Below are positions 17,262 through 28,200 of a stretch of DNA of 64,000 nt, one piece after another. The DNA is from Rothia nasisuis (GTDB taxonomy: Bacteria; Actinomycetota; Actinomycetes; Actinomycetales; Micrococcaceae). The position numbers and the translations under genes were made by a program. The notes below the pieces were generated by a model. The model ran no database searches. It saw only the letters and a program-made list of their open reading frames with translations, and had not been told where the DNA came from. The number at the start of each line of letters is the position of its first letter. Within the stretch, counting starts at the first letter, position 1. The stretch lies in NCBI RefSeq assembly GCF_928381405.1, contig NZ_CAKMSB010000007.1, positions 84,643-148,642 on the forward strand, in the 5' to 3' direction.

Positions 17262-20200
17262 GGTTGTTCCTTTCTATTGGCCGTCTCTCCCCACTCGAGG
17301 TCGATTATGCGGGCAACTTCTTGTACGTGGGGAAAACGCATCATTGACGTGTGATCTCCGGGGATGTCAGCGAAGGTCACAGGTCGAGTGGTGTATTCCT
17401 GCCATTCACTGAACAGATTTAACACATCAGCAGTGTGCTTAGTGGTACGTAATACACTAATTGGAAGATTAAGCCGTTCTCGGGGTAGCGTAACTTCACG
17501 GGAATACATCAATTGATGCATTTGTAGGGTTAGAAACCTCTCGAGGTAATCTTCATTCAGTAGGGTTGCTACGCGTGCATCATCCCGTGCCACCTGGAGC
17601 AGATATTTCTTTGCCTGTTCATAAGGCATTTCACGGAGCCGTTCCGCCTCAGCTTCAAGAAAGCCTCCGATTCCCATGGCAAGAATGAATACTTTTGTCT
17701 CTTCCTCACTAAAATCCGCATCAGCTGTGGATATAGCGCCGAGGTCTGGGGGCGTGTCAAGGATAATGAGTCCTTTAGGAGGGTTACCGGAAGCAACAAG
17801 TCGACTACACAGATGGAAAGCTATATGTCCGCCAAGCGAGTGTCCCGCAAGCAAAGTATCAGGCCCAACCACATCAGCAACTGCAGCTTGGCAGAAATCT
17901 ACCATCTCTTCAAATGAAAGTAATGATTGACTTTCCCCTCTACCAAGACCTGGCGCCTCTACACCGTATGCTGACCCAAAACCCCTCAGATAGCGCGCAA
18001 GTTGAATGTACCCGAGGATAGTTCCACCGGCAGGAGGAAGAAACACTAGCTTACGACTAGACTCCAGGGATAGTCCAAGGTCAATAAGCTTGTCCTTCGG
18101 ATTACTAGAACTCATGGTAGGTGGGTTTTCAAGCAAGGAAGCTAAAGAAGCAACATCTGGAGCTAGGAAGATCTGTTTCGCATCTACTGCAAGGCCCTTA
18201 TCTGTGAGTCTCGAGACAAGTTTTATAGTTAAGAGAGAATCCCCACCATGGTCAAAAAATGAGTCCCTGAGGCCTAAAAGTGGCACATCGAGCACCTGTC
18301 GAAAGACTTCAAGTATCGTACGTTCTGGCTCAAGAAGATTCTCGAGATTAATCTCATTGTGTGGTGTTTCTTGAGTAGTCGATGTAACCAGTTGATTGGT
18401 ATCTACTTTGCCGCTTGCACGTAGTGGCAACGCATCATAGACATAGAAAGCTCCAGGAATAGCTTCTGGTGGCAGTTCTTTGCGTAGCGCAGATACAAAA
18501 TCGAAGCCATCCAGACTTTCTTCACCTGCAACGTGCCCCACAAGCACTGCACGGCTACCGTGGTGAGAGACTGTAACAAAAGCATCACGGACGTTATCCA
18601 ATGCCTGTAAAGCATTGCGAACCGACGCCAACTCAACTCGATGCCCTCGGATTTTGACTTGGTCATCACGCCGACCGCAAAAGCGCAGGGAACCGTCTTC
18701 GCCAAGCCTCACAAAATCACCAGTACGATATAACCGCATATCCGGCAATGACACTGTCTCAACAAATTTGTCGGATGGTGTATCGCCCCCTACGTATCCT
18801 GTTGAAAGCCCCTCACCGCCTACGTACAGTTCCCCTTCAACGCCCACTGGTACAACATGGCCCCATACATCAAGTGGGACTGCTATCGATCCACGCACAG
18901 GCCTGCCGATGGGCACTGGCCCTAATGTCTCAGGTTCTATTTGATGAGTAGTCGAGAATGTTGTGTTCTCTGTAGGCCCATAACCATTGATAAATTTGAC
19001 CTCGGGTGCACATTGAGCGACTCGTTTAATATGTTCAGGAGAAACTACGTCGCCACCAACCACTATAATTTCACACGAAGTAAACATGCTAGGGTCAGCA
19101 TCTGCAAGTTGATGGAATAGCGGAGCGCTCAGCCACATAACTGTCGGACGGTACTTTGAAAGTGCGTCTGAGAATCTACTCGGGTCGAGCAATGTCTCGT
19201 TATCGACAAGAATTATCTCACCTCCGGCAAGTAAAGGACCCCAAATCTCGAAGGTAGATGCATCAAATGCAATTGACCCGGTCTGAACTAGGCGGCAATT
19301 CTCATCAAGCTGAATCCAATTGGGGTCGGTGACCAGCCCAAGGACACTCGAGGAACGAATCGCAACACCCTTAGGTCGACCAGTTGTCCCCGACGTGAAA
19401 ATAACATATGCTTCGTGATCATTGTATGGTTCCGATATAGGGGTGCGTCCTGTGCCAAAAAAATCTAGAGCAATTGGGAACATCGACTCATTTGTAGCCT
19501 TTATCCCTTCAGAACCGATAACCCATGTAACTTCGCCGGTATGAAGTATATTCTCTCGAACAGAGAATGAAGCTTCCGGATCGAGTGGGACATAGGAGCA
19601 ACCGATTCGGGCAATAGCAATAATTGCAACTATAGTCTCTGGCTTCTTCGTACCAATCAGTCCAACTCGGTGTCCTGCCTTCACCCCAGCATCTTCAAGT
19701 TGTGCAGCAAGGGTTGCGCTGTGTTGATCTAAATCAATGTATGAGAGTAACTTTTCTCCATATCTCACGGCAGGACGATGGGCGTGTTTGGAGACCACTA
19801 AGTTAAACGCAGCGGCAAGAGATGTTGGAAGCGCTGCTGTTCGTCTGTTCGTGCACATCTCCAGAATATTCTTGCTCTCCTCTGGACTAACAAGTCGCGC
19901 TAGTGATATGCGCTGACTTGAATTCGTAGCAATCGAATTTAGCAGGTACAGGAACCAACCTTGCCAACGTTTAATTGTATTTGAATTGAACAGACTACTC
20001 GCGTATTCAAAAGCAAGGGTTAGGGAGTCGCCATCCTCATACACATGCACCGACAGGTCAAATTTTGCTACCCGATGGCGTATATGCATCGGTTCGGTAA
20101 CTACTCCAGTGAGATTTAGTGAATCTTCTTTTGGCACATAGTTGAACACAGCTTGAACGAGCGGAGGGAAATTAGTGGGACGTTCTGGCGCAAATAGAGA

Positions 20201-23200
20201 CACTAAGCGATCAAACGGGAAATCTTGATTCTCAAGTGCCCTGCTGACTTGGTCATGTAGGCCTGCGAGAAATACATCGATAGTTGTGTCCTCCCGGACA
20301 TCAATAACGATTGGAAGGGTATTAACAAGCATACCTACGATGTTGATAAGTTCAGGCTTTGCACGTCGCATCGCAGGCAATCCGAAGACCAGACGCGGCT
20401 GCCCTGAGAGCTTAGATAAGAATACGGCAAAGACACCGGCTAGAAAAACCGAGCGCGTCACGCCACATTTCTGCGCAGCACGATCCAGGAGATTAACAAG
20501 TGCTGAATCAATACTTATAAACAGTGTGTCACCAGCATAATTTCGAACAAGTGGTCGTGGATAATCAAGCGGTAGCCTAAGTGGCTCAATTTCCTCTAGA
20601 AGGGTTGAACGCCAGTACGTTTCAGCAATAGAGGACTTGATTGCGCTGTCGTCGAGTTTGGCAATCATGCTACCAATGTCTTGACTTACCGGGGGTAAAT
20701 CTGGAATGTTCTGGGTTTGCAGTGCGGTATAGAGCACACTCAGTTCACGTAGAAAGACACCGAGGGACCAACCATCAGAAATCGAATGGTGATGACACAG
20801 CACCAGAATGGCCTCGTTTTGTGAGGCCCGAACAATAAAGTATCTAGCAAGCGGCGCGACAGATAAGTCAAACTTATGGCTGACTTCCTGCTCCAACAAA
20901 TTATTAATAGCTATTGCGCATTCTTCGGAATTGAAGGCTGTAAAATCGAGGTGCTTCACAAAAACCGCAACTTCGTTGGCAATAGAGTATTTTGGAACCC
21001 CGTCAATCAAGCTAAATGAAGTGCGGAGCGACTCGTGACGTTGGGTGAGGTGAATAAGAGCCTTTTCTAAATAAGTTGTCTCAACATCTCCAATCAATCG
21101 CCAAGCTGAGACAATATTGTATAATGCCCTATCATCTGCGGTCTCGGCAAAGAAGATTTGTTGCTGAGCATGCGATAGTCTGTCCTTTGCTTCACAGGAG
21201 TCGATAACAGTTGATTTTTCTGACTGCTTAATCCCATTGCTCTTAGCATAATCGAGAATATGAGCTGCCATCGAGTCCAGGCGCGAATAACGATAAATCA
21301 AGTGCAATGGAAATGAAACGGAAAATTCAGCTTGAATCGCTACTACGAGCCTAGCAGCATTAAGTGAGTTTCCACCCACTAAGAAGTAATCATCGTACCG
21401 ACTGAATCCTGTAGTGTTTAGTACCTCCTCCCAAATACATGCGAGTCGACGCTCCATGTCTGTCTCCGGTTGGACTTTTTCTGCCTTTGATGCAATAAGT
21501 CGTGCAAAGTCCAGCAACCCGTTCGCCGCACGAGGTATGCGGTCAGTTCGAATTACTTCCAGCTGAGGGTGTAATAGCTGGGGATCAATGATTTCCTGAT
21601 CAGCTACGTATGCACAAATCGGCCATAATGCCCAATTTTTCTTACGAAGAACCTCGCGGGCTATATCCGTGTGAGCTCCATCCAGTCCAACGTACACTGG
21701 AGAGCACCCACTCTTGTCAGTTCTTGTAAGTAAATCCAAACAGTCCAAGGCCTGCTCCTGAGACAGCGCGGCAAATCCACGAGATTTCAGTAAAGTCTCG
21801 GAACTACCATTTCGAGACATACCGATGCCACGCCATGCGCTCCAGCCTATGGTTGTTACTGTATGTCCAGTTTTTTGAAGTATTTCGGCAACTGCATTGA
21901 GGGCACTGTTCGCAGCGGCATACTCCGCATGCCCAACGCCGCCAAAATAGGCGTTTATTGACGAGAACGCAATTATCGGGACACCTTGACCCACCACATT
22001 GGCCACAGCAAGTAACCCATCTGCCTTGACAGCTGTGAAACGAGCTAACCTTTCTGAGTTCCATAATTGTTGTGGTGCCCCGGTGACATTTGGGGCTGAG
22101 GCTACACTGCCAAACGACCCAAGCCCCGCTAGATGGTATGCCCTAACAACCTGTATCCCGCCAAGAGAAGCGAGCCGCTGAGCGAGTTTAGACTCTGCAT
22201 TGGGGGCACCTAAGTCTACGTCCAAGTAATGGCATTCTGTTCGATTACGTAGCTCAGAAAGTGTCGCGCGAGCTTCATCTGAGAGTTGAGACTCTTGAGT
22301 CTTCCCAACGAGAATAAGACCTCTTGTAAATCTTCCGCCAAGGTGTCGTGAAACATAGGACCCGACTCCGCCAAGACCGCCAGTGATTAGTGCTGCACCC
22401 TCCTCCGCAGAAACCGGCAAAGCTTGTACGGACGGAGTAACTGGAGACAGCGATGTAACCTCACGTATACCCCTACGTATACGCGTGCGCGGGCGACGGT
22501 GCGTCGCAAGCGCTTCACGCACAAGAAGGGCCGCTGTTTCTTGGCTTTGTTCGTCAATGTCGCACACCGTTGCTGTGATAGTACTTTCTGAGTCAAAGCT
22601 GCGAACTAGACCATATAGTTGCGCCGCACGCGCCAATGCTTGTGCGTTGCGAGCTTGGTCTGCGGCGGTCACAATAAGTGTGTGCTGACCACGAACCGAC
22701 CTAGCTAATCGCTCAATGACTTTAGACACATCATTCGTAGACCAGTTACGCTGGGTCAGCGTCATATCGATAACCGTTTCGATCTTCGGAAGCACCTGCG
22801 CCGGGGGAGTATTTTCGCTTAAGGAACTATTGGATCGATTAGGCGATGAGGTGACTTTTGCAAGATTCTCCTTGATTGCATTCGCAAAGATATCACTCAG
22901 GCCTCCCCCTACTATCTTCACCTGTACGTCAGTAAACATAACCTGGACTTTAGCCGGGACCCACTCCTCGCTATAGAACCAGGGCGGCAAGGCTTCTGGC
23001 TCGTTTCCTTCGAGCATACGAGCTTCCGATACCTCTTCTGCTAGGTCCCCCGCAAGCAACGCCCTGACAAGCTTACTGCGTTGAATCTTTCCAATACTTG
23101 TCTTTGGGATTTGTTCGCGTTCTAGCGCAAGTAAATATCGAGCATGCGTGCCGAACTGGCGCATAAGTAACCCTTGAATTTGGGCGTACTGGTGACGGAG

Positions 23201-25264
23201 ACTAGCCTCATCAACAAATGATGTGACATAGAACACAGCAAGCTGATCAGTAGCATCCTTCTGGTCACGCACTGCGCAGGCTGCAACATAAGAAGGGACA
23301 ACCCCTTCCACTGACTCCACACCTGACTCGATATCAACATTTTGCAGATTAACACCGTTAATGATAATTCGGTCCACATCACGCCCGACAAAGACGACAG
23401 CATCATCAACAAAGAAAGCTAAATCACCAGTGTCGAACCAACCGTCTGATGTGAAAGCTGACATGTTAGCTTCTGGATTGTTGAAATACTCAACTAGCCT
23501 TGTGACGCCTCTTACTTGAAATCTTCCAACCTGTCCCTTCAGCAGAACAAATCCAGCGTCATCTACGACTCGTGCTTCAGTGCCGGGGTACACTTGCCCA
23601 CACTCGACATAGAGTGTTGCTTCTGTATCCTGAAATGTTGTAAATACAACAGTTCCGTCTGTTGCGATTTTTGATACGGCATGGATACCACCATAGCTGT
23701 CGCGAGACAGTCGGTCTGAAGCTACAACCATATTACAGGTTTCCGACATCCCCCATTCTGGCCGGACGGCGTCTCGTGGTAACGCTGAAGGCTCCAGTAG
23801 TTTAAGGATACGTTGACACGTCGCAAAATGCACCTGCTCACCTGCATTTATCCACCGCTTTAGGCATGAAAGATCCCATTTTCCCCGCTCTGAGGGGGAA
23901 ATTGCATCGGCAAGCAAAGCAAACATTGAGTTTGGCGCCCAAGTGATGCTTACGCGATATTGGGAAATTATGTCTAGCCAACGACGAGGATCAGCTAATA
24001 CTGCTTGGGTCACTGCATGTACTTGGTTCGCCCCTAGATAGATAGGAAGGATATGACTATGAATAAGTCCAACGACGTGTTCTATGGCTAACCAGTTGAA
24101 AAATACATCGTCGTCGGCATAAGCACTGTGTTGAACTGCTGCAAGCTGCTTACTAATGATTGTATGGTGTGTTTGAACAACACCTTTCGGGATTCCTGTA
24201 CTCCCTGAAGTGAATAAAATTACAGCTGGCGCATCTGGGTTTATATTGGCTTCTATAGCACCCGGCTTCTCTTTTTCAATAGTGTCTATGTCATGTAGCT
24301 CTGCATCTACAAGCACATCCCCTACCTGAATCATAAGGTCGGAGGAAACTAATACCACTGGCCGTTTAGCTGTTGCCCAAATTCTACGGAGTGCTTCAGC
24401 CTCAGATGGGCGAGCTGCATAATCACTCGATGTTACTGGAACTGCGGTTGCTCCGGCCAACTGTACTGACCAGAACGCCACTACGAAATCCATGTGGGAG
24501 CTGGCAAGTAACATTACCCGATCCCCCACTTGCACACCGAGCTCATGCAACCCCGAAGCAATAGCCTCGGATTTATTGAGCAACTCACGATAAGTTAGTA
24601 CTCGCTCTTCCATATCGTAATCGATGAAGTGACAACCACGGCCCCCGAGTCGCTCAGCCGTTCGACGAAGCACATCCGGAAGTGTTGACACTTCCCGCAG
24701 GCCACGAAGATGCTCACCGACGAGATGAGCCGGTTCAGCGAGAACGGGAAGAGCTTTAGCCGTATAGGGCTTTGCGCCATGCGAAACTATTGAGTTGTTA
24801 CCATGCTCAGAGAGAGATAGCTGTGTTCCCACGTCGTAATGTTCGCGATACGAAAAAGCCCAATCACTGAGTCCAGCCGATAAGCTCCATTTATCGTACA
24901 TTTCCTCACGCCGACCTGAATCAATAACAGAGATGTCACGTAGCCTTTCGAAATCAACCGCACCATCTCTATCGAGTGGTAAGGCGCTAACAGGGATAAT
25001 CTCATGAACAGGTAAATTCTCGACAGCATCAGGAGGAATTTGAGAGCCTTCAGCTAGCTCAACGAAGGCGACAACACGTCCATTTCCTACGCTACTTCTC
25101 GATTGAACAACGGCTGCATCCTGCACCACAGGAATACGGAGCAAGTCAATCTCAATGTCACCCGCCGAGTAGCGCTTCCCCTCAAATCGCACCCGATCAA
25201 GGTTTAGACGCTCATTATGTAAAGCCATGTCTTTTTCACCGTCTATCCTTGTCATCAAGGTCAA
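17258..25264 (-). CDS. NRPS 2: ligase-KR-T-C-A(Val)-T-TE, valinomycin/cereulide type
   Basis: A 2,668-residue synthetase. Residues about 20-110 resemble the C-terminal subdomain of an adenylation domain (RVRFEGKRYSAGDIEIDLL, then LPLDRDGAVDF). An acyl-AMP ligase-like domain follows (190-740; FTSGSTGIPKGVVQ). A pseudo-KR and active-looking KR come next (762-1150; TGGLGGVG, with K1080, S1102, Y1115, N1119), then an A10-like tail (IPRAANGLLDF, about 1243-1253) and a carrier domain (GGNS, Ser1300). Next are a condensation domain (HHSISDG, about 1492), an adenylation domain (1815-2295) with code DAFWVGGTFK (valine-like), a carrier (HGGDS, Ser2343) and a type I thioesterase (GHSLGG, Ser2476). Start candidates are TTG 25264, ATG 25255 and ATG 25234. 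Function inferred: loads and reduces a keto acid, adds L-Val, then oligomerises and cyclises the chain. Confidence 0.9.
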   Translation of the reverse strand: MTLMTRIDGEKDMALHNERLNLDRVRFEGKRYSAGDIEIDLLRIPVVQDAAVVQSRSSVGNGRVVAFVELAEGSQIPPDAVENLPVHEIIPVSALPLDRDGAVDFERLRDISVIDSGRREEMYDKWSLSAGLSDWAFSYREHYDVGTQLSLSEHGNNSIVSHGAKPYTAKALPVLAEPAHLVGEHLRGLREVSTLPDVLRRTAERLGGRGCHFIDYDMEERVLTYRELLNKSEAIASGLHELGVQVGDRVMLLASSHMDFVVAFWSVQLAGATAVPVTSSDYAARPSEAEALRRIWATAKRPVVLVSSDLMIQVGDVLVDAELHDIDTIEKEKPGAIEANINPDAPAVILFTSGSTGIPKGVVQTHHTIISKQLAAVQHSAYADDDVFFNWLAIEHVVGLIHSHILPIYLGANQVHAVTQAVLADPRRWLDIISQYRVSITWAPNSMFALLADAISPSERGKWDLSCLKRWINAGEQVHFATCQRILKLLEPSALPRDAVRPEWGMSETCNMVVASDRLSRDSYGGIHAVSKIATDGTVVFTTFQDTEATLYVECGQVYPGTEARVVDDAGFVLLKGQVGRFQVRGVTRLVEYFNNPEANMSAFTSDGWFDTGDLAFFVDDAVVFVGRDVDRIIINGVNLQNVDIESGVESVEGVVPSYVAACAVRDQKDATDQLAVFYVTSFVDEASLRHQYAQIQGLLMRQFGTHARYLLALEREQIPKTSIGKIQRSKLVRALLAGDLAEEVSEARMLEGNEPEALPPWFYSEEWVPAKVQVMFTDVQVKIVGGGLSDIFANAIKENLAKVTSSPNRSNSSLSENTPPAQVLPKIETVIDMTLTQRNWSTNDVSKVIERLARSVRGQHTLIVTAADQARNAQALARAAQLYGLVRSFDSESTITATVCDIDEQSQETAALLVREALATHRRPRTRIRRGIREVTSLSPVTPSVQALPVSAEEGAALITGGLGGVGSYVSRHLGGRFTRGLILVGKTQESQLSDEARATLSELRNRTECHYLDVDLGAPNAESKLAQRLASLGGIQVVRAYHLAGLGSFGSVASAPNVTGAPQQLWNSERLARFTAVKADGLLAVANVVGQGVPIIAFSSINAYFGGVGHAEYAAANSALNAVAEILQKTGHTVTTIGWSAWRGIGMSRNGSSETLLKSRGFAALSQEQALDCLDLLTRTDKSGCSPVYVGLDGAHTDIAREVLRKKNWALWPICAYVADQEIIDPQLLHPQLEVIRTDRIPRAANGLLDFARLIASKAEKVQPETDMERRLACIWEEVLNTTGFSRYDDYFLVGGNSLNAARLVVAIQAEFSVSFPLHLIYRYSRLDSMAAHILDYAKSNGIKQSEKSTVIDSCEAKDRLSHAQQQIFFAETADDRALYNIVSAWRLIGDVETTYLEKALIHLTQRHESLRTSFSLIDGVPKYSIANEVAVFVKHLDFTAFNSEECAIAINNLLEQEVSHKFDLSVAPLARYFIVRASQNEAILVLCHHHSISDGWSLGVFLRELSVLYTALQTQNIPDLPPVSQDIGSMIAKLDDSAIKSSIAETYWRSTLLEEIEPLRLPLDYPRPLVRNYAGDTLFISIDSALVNLLDRAAQKCGVTRSVFLAGVFAVFLSKLSGQPRLVFGLPAMRRAKPELINIVGMLVNTLPIVIDVREDTTIDVFLAGLHDQVSRALENQDFPFDRLVSLFAPERPTNFPPLVQAVFNYVPKEDSLNLTGVVTEPMHIRHRVAKFDLSVHVYEDGDSLTLAFEYASSLFNSNTIKRWQGWFLYLLNSIATNSSQRISLARLVSPEESKNILEMCTNRRTAALPTSLAAAFNLVVSKHAHRPAVRYGEKLLSYIDLDQHSATLAAQLEDAGVKAGHRVGLIGTKKPETIVAIIAIARIGCSYVPLDPEASFSVRENILHTGEVTWVIGSEGIKATNESMFPIALDFFGTGRTPISEPYNDHEAYVIFTSGTTGRPKGVAIRSSSVLGLVTDPNWIQLDENCRLVQTGSIAFDASTFEIWGPLLAGGEIILVDNETLLDPSRFSDALSKYRPTVMWLSAPLFHQLADADPSMFTSCEIIVVGGDVVSPEHIKRVAQCAPEVKFINGYGPTENTTFSTTHQIEPETLGPVPIGRPVRGSIAVPLDVWGHVVPVGVEGELYVGGEGLSTGYVGGDTPSDKFVETVSLPDMRLYRTGDFVRLGEDGSLRFCGRRDDQVKIRGHRVELASVRNALQALDNVRDAFVTVSHHGSRAVLVGHVAGEESLDGFDFVSALRKELPPEAIPGAFYVYDALPLRASGKVDTNQLVTSTTQETPHNEINLENLLEPERTILEVFRQVLDVPLLGLRDSFFDHGGDSLLTIKLVSRLTDKGLAVDAKQIFLAPDVASLASLLENPPTMSSSNPKDKLIDLGLSLESSRKLVFLPPAGGTILGYIQLARYLRGFGSAYGVEAPGLGRGESQSLLSFEEMVDFCQAAVADVVGPDTLLAGHSLGGHIAFHLCSRLVASGNPPKGLIILDTPPDLGAISTADADFSEEETKVFILAMGIGGFLEAEAERLREMPYEQAKKYLLQVARDDARVATLLNEDYLERFLTLQMHQLMYSREVTLPRERLNLPISVLRTTKHTADVLNLFSEWQEYTTRPVTFADIPGDHTSMMRFPHVQEVARIIDLEWGETANRKEQP

Positions 25265-28200
25265 TCGACCAGCGTTACGCTTTCATCTGACTCTACCACA
25301 CCAAAGTCACCCGTCGGATAAAGGGGCATGGTCTCTGGGCCTCCGGAACGTCTGCGCTCGGTCATCCAAGCAATCGTTGCATCATCCAAGGGCAGTCCAT
25401 CTAGTGTATCGACAGCCAAATATACTCTCCCGCGCGCACCAGGCGGGCACAGTCCGCCTTCTGCATTGAGAACGTAAACGGGACCATCAAATACCTCAAA
25501 CAATGCGCGCTGGTCCTCATAGAGGCAATTTACCCGAGTCCTCTGGCTCCTCCTAAGAGCCTCCGTGGAAGCGTCAATGTCCGCTACAGTGCGTCTTCCT
25601 TCGGAGATTTGGAGCAGTACTCTGCGTAGAGTTACCCCAAATGAGGTGGCCCAGCGTGTGTTAATTTGATTCGTTGTCACAGAAATCCGTAACAAGAGTT
25701 CCTCACCCGGAATCGCAACAACTGTTACGGGGAAATTAGTACGTTCGTGGCTGGAAAATGAACCAAGTTCAAGAGTTGTCGACTTGAGCACATCAGGGCC
25801 CAGTGGGTAGTTCTCGATAATTAATGCGACATCAAACAGATTATGTCCGGGAGGAAGGTCTGCGCACTCGGAAATTTCGGTTGTCGAGAGCGTTGAGTGG
25901 GTTACCGCTTCAAACATATCTGTTTGTACACATCGGACAAGTTCATCTATAGGGTGCTCAGGATTGACAGGAATACGTAATGGAACGGTACTAATCAGCA
26001 TACCTGCAATGTCCTCAACCCCTGGCAAGTCAGCAGTACGGCCTGAGGTCGTCACGCCCAGGACTACTTCGTCTAGAGTCGAGTAAAGGCTCAGCGTAAG
26101 CCCAAGCCCCACCTGGAGCAAAGAACCAAGAGTGCAATCAATTTTTGTGGCAAGAACCTCGAGTGCATGCGTCTCAGCTGATGTGAGACTGACCTGTGAC
26201 TGGATAAATACGCCCTCGATATCATTATCGCCACGGGATTCTGCAGGCAATATTGCTGTCTTCTTTAACCCAGTTAGGTAGTTTTGCCAGTAGCGGCGGT
26301 CAGCTTCGGTGTCCTGTTGCGCGAGCCAACGAACGTATTGTCCGAAGCCTGGGCACGATAGTGCTGGTTCGCCAATGCTTGATTCAGATGTTATGCTCTT
26401 CCGTGGTTGACTCACACCCCGCTCATAGTCCTGTAGTACTTCATAAAGAATGTGAAAAACGCTCCATCCGTCCAAACTCAGATGTGGGAAGCTGAGCATA
26501 AATAGGTATGTATCCTCACCTATACAACAAACCTTTACTCGCAGAAGCGGTCCAGAAGTCAGGTCAAATCCAGCTGTGATATCAGCAGATAGGACTGCGT
26601 GAACTTCTTTGTCTACATCAGTAGCTGACCTTGTGAAATCCTCATATTCGACCTCAAAAGGTAGGTTATCTAGAACAATTTGGATCGGGTGTTCCATTTG
26701 TTCCCATAAATAAACGGTTCGTAAAATGTCGTGCCTGTTGACAGCTAATCGCCAAGCCTGCGCAAAAGCATCGAAATCGAGGTTACCTTTGAACGTAGTC
26801 GAAATCTGACCGAAATAATCGTCATTATCAGTAACTAGACCGTGATAGAATAAACCTGCCTGTCCCGGTGTAAGAGGCAAGATATCACTGACATTACTAC
26901 CAAATCGGTCTCGCACCATGTCTAATGAATTTTCATTAAGGGTAACTAGGTCAAAGTCACCTGCAGAATAAACGCGACCTTGTTCTGATGACAGCTTAGA
27001 ACAGAGCATCATAAGTGTCAGCTCATAGTTCTCAATCAACGAAACCAGTTCCGGGGAAATACCACCGGCTTGCTTTTCCACAGTCCATACAATTCGAAGC
27101 AAGCCTTCTTCTTGCAGCACGTTCAACTCGATAGGCGCGCTCCTGGGCGAGTCAGGCGAGCGAAACTCACCGAATTCTGGATCGGCAAATCGAAGACCGT
27201 GAGGGATAACCCCCAGATAATTGAAGGCTAGAGGTGGATTGATTGCAAATTGTTCACCACCATCCATCATATATCTCAGTACACCAAAATCAATTCCTCC
27301 GTTTGGCAGGGCGCGCGCATGGTCTCGTACATCCAACACAGCCTTTAACAAATCTCGATTGGCTGGAGCCGAAATAATAGCGGGATATATGGAGGTAAAC
27401 CATCCAACTTCCCCCGAAATATCTACATCAATTTTTGCGTGCGTTCGACCATGCCCTTCTAGTAGTACCGGTAAATAATCTCCACCGAATGTTTCAGTCC
27501 AAGCCATAACCAATGAAGCGAGAAGAACATGTTGCACTTCCGCACCATGAATCAGACTTCCCACTCTATTAAGTTGCGCCGTCAGCTCTGAATCAAGTGA
27601 ACGCATAATATCTATAGTATTTCCGAAAGTAGAAGCTTTGACTGGCAAAGTCTGACTACGCGCAGACCTAACAACATCTGCCCAATACAACCTTTGCTTT
27701 TCAATCTCTGCTACACATTTTGCACGGTCATCTAAGGCCCTAATCCAGGCCTCGATACTGTTGTTTTTTGAATCCTCTTGTTCATTTCGACCTTCGAGTG
27801 AGCTTAATAATTCATCTGAAAGAATTCGCAGTGTTACCCCATCGGAAACGAGGTGGTGAGGTGCCAAGAGAACGTAAGTACCGTCACTTGAACGTACGAT
27901 AGCAACTGCGAGCAGACGCCCAGCCTCCAAATCAAGGCTGCTCTGGAGAAGAGTGAGAGTTTGAGTCGCTTCATTGATTTCTTCTACAGTTATATCCATC
28001 ACTGCTGGAGCTTGAACTGGATTCTCAGGCAAAAACATATGCCACCGTTTCCCGTCGTGAATGAAACGAGCACTAAGCAACCGGTGTTTTGCGATAATCT
28101 GGTCAACTGCTCCACATACAGCTTCATACGTTGTTCTCGAGTTAACAAGTATGGCCACCGGTAGATTCCAGTGCGACAGCCACCCACTATCAGCATCCGC

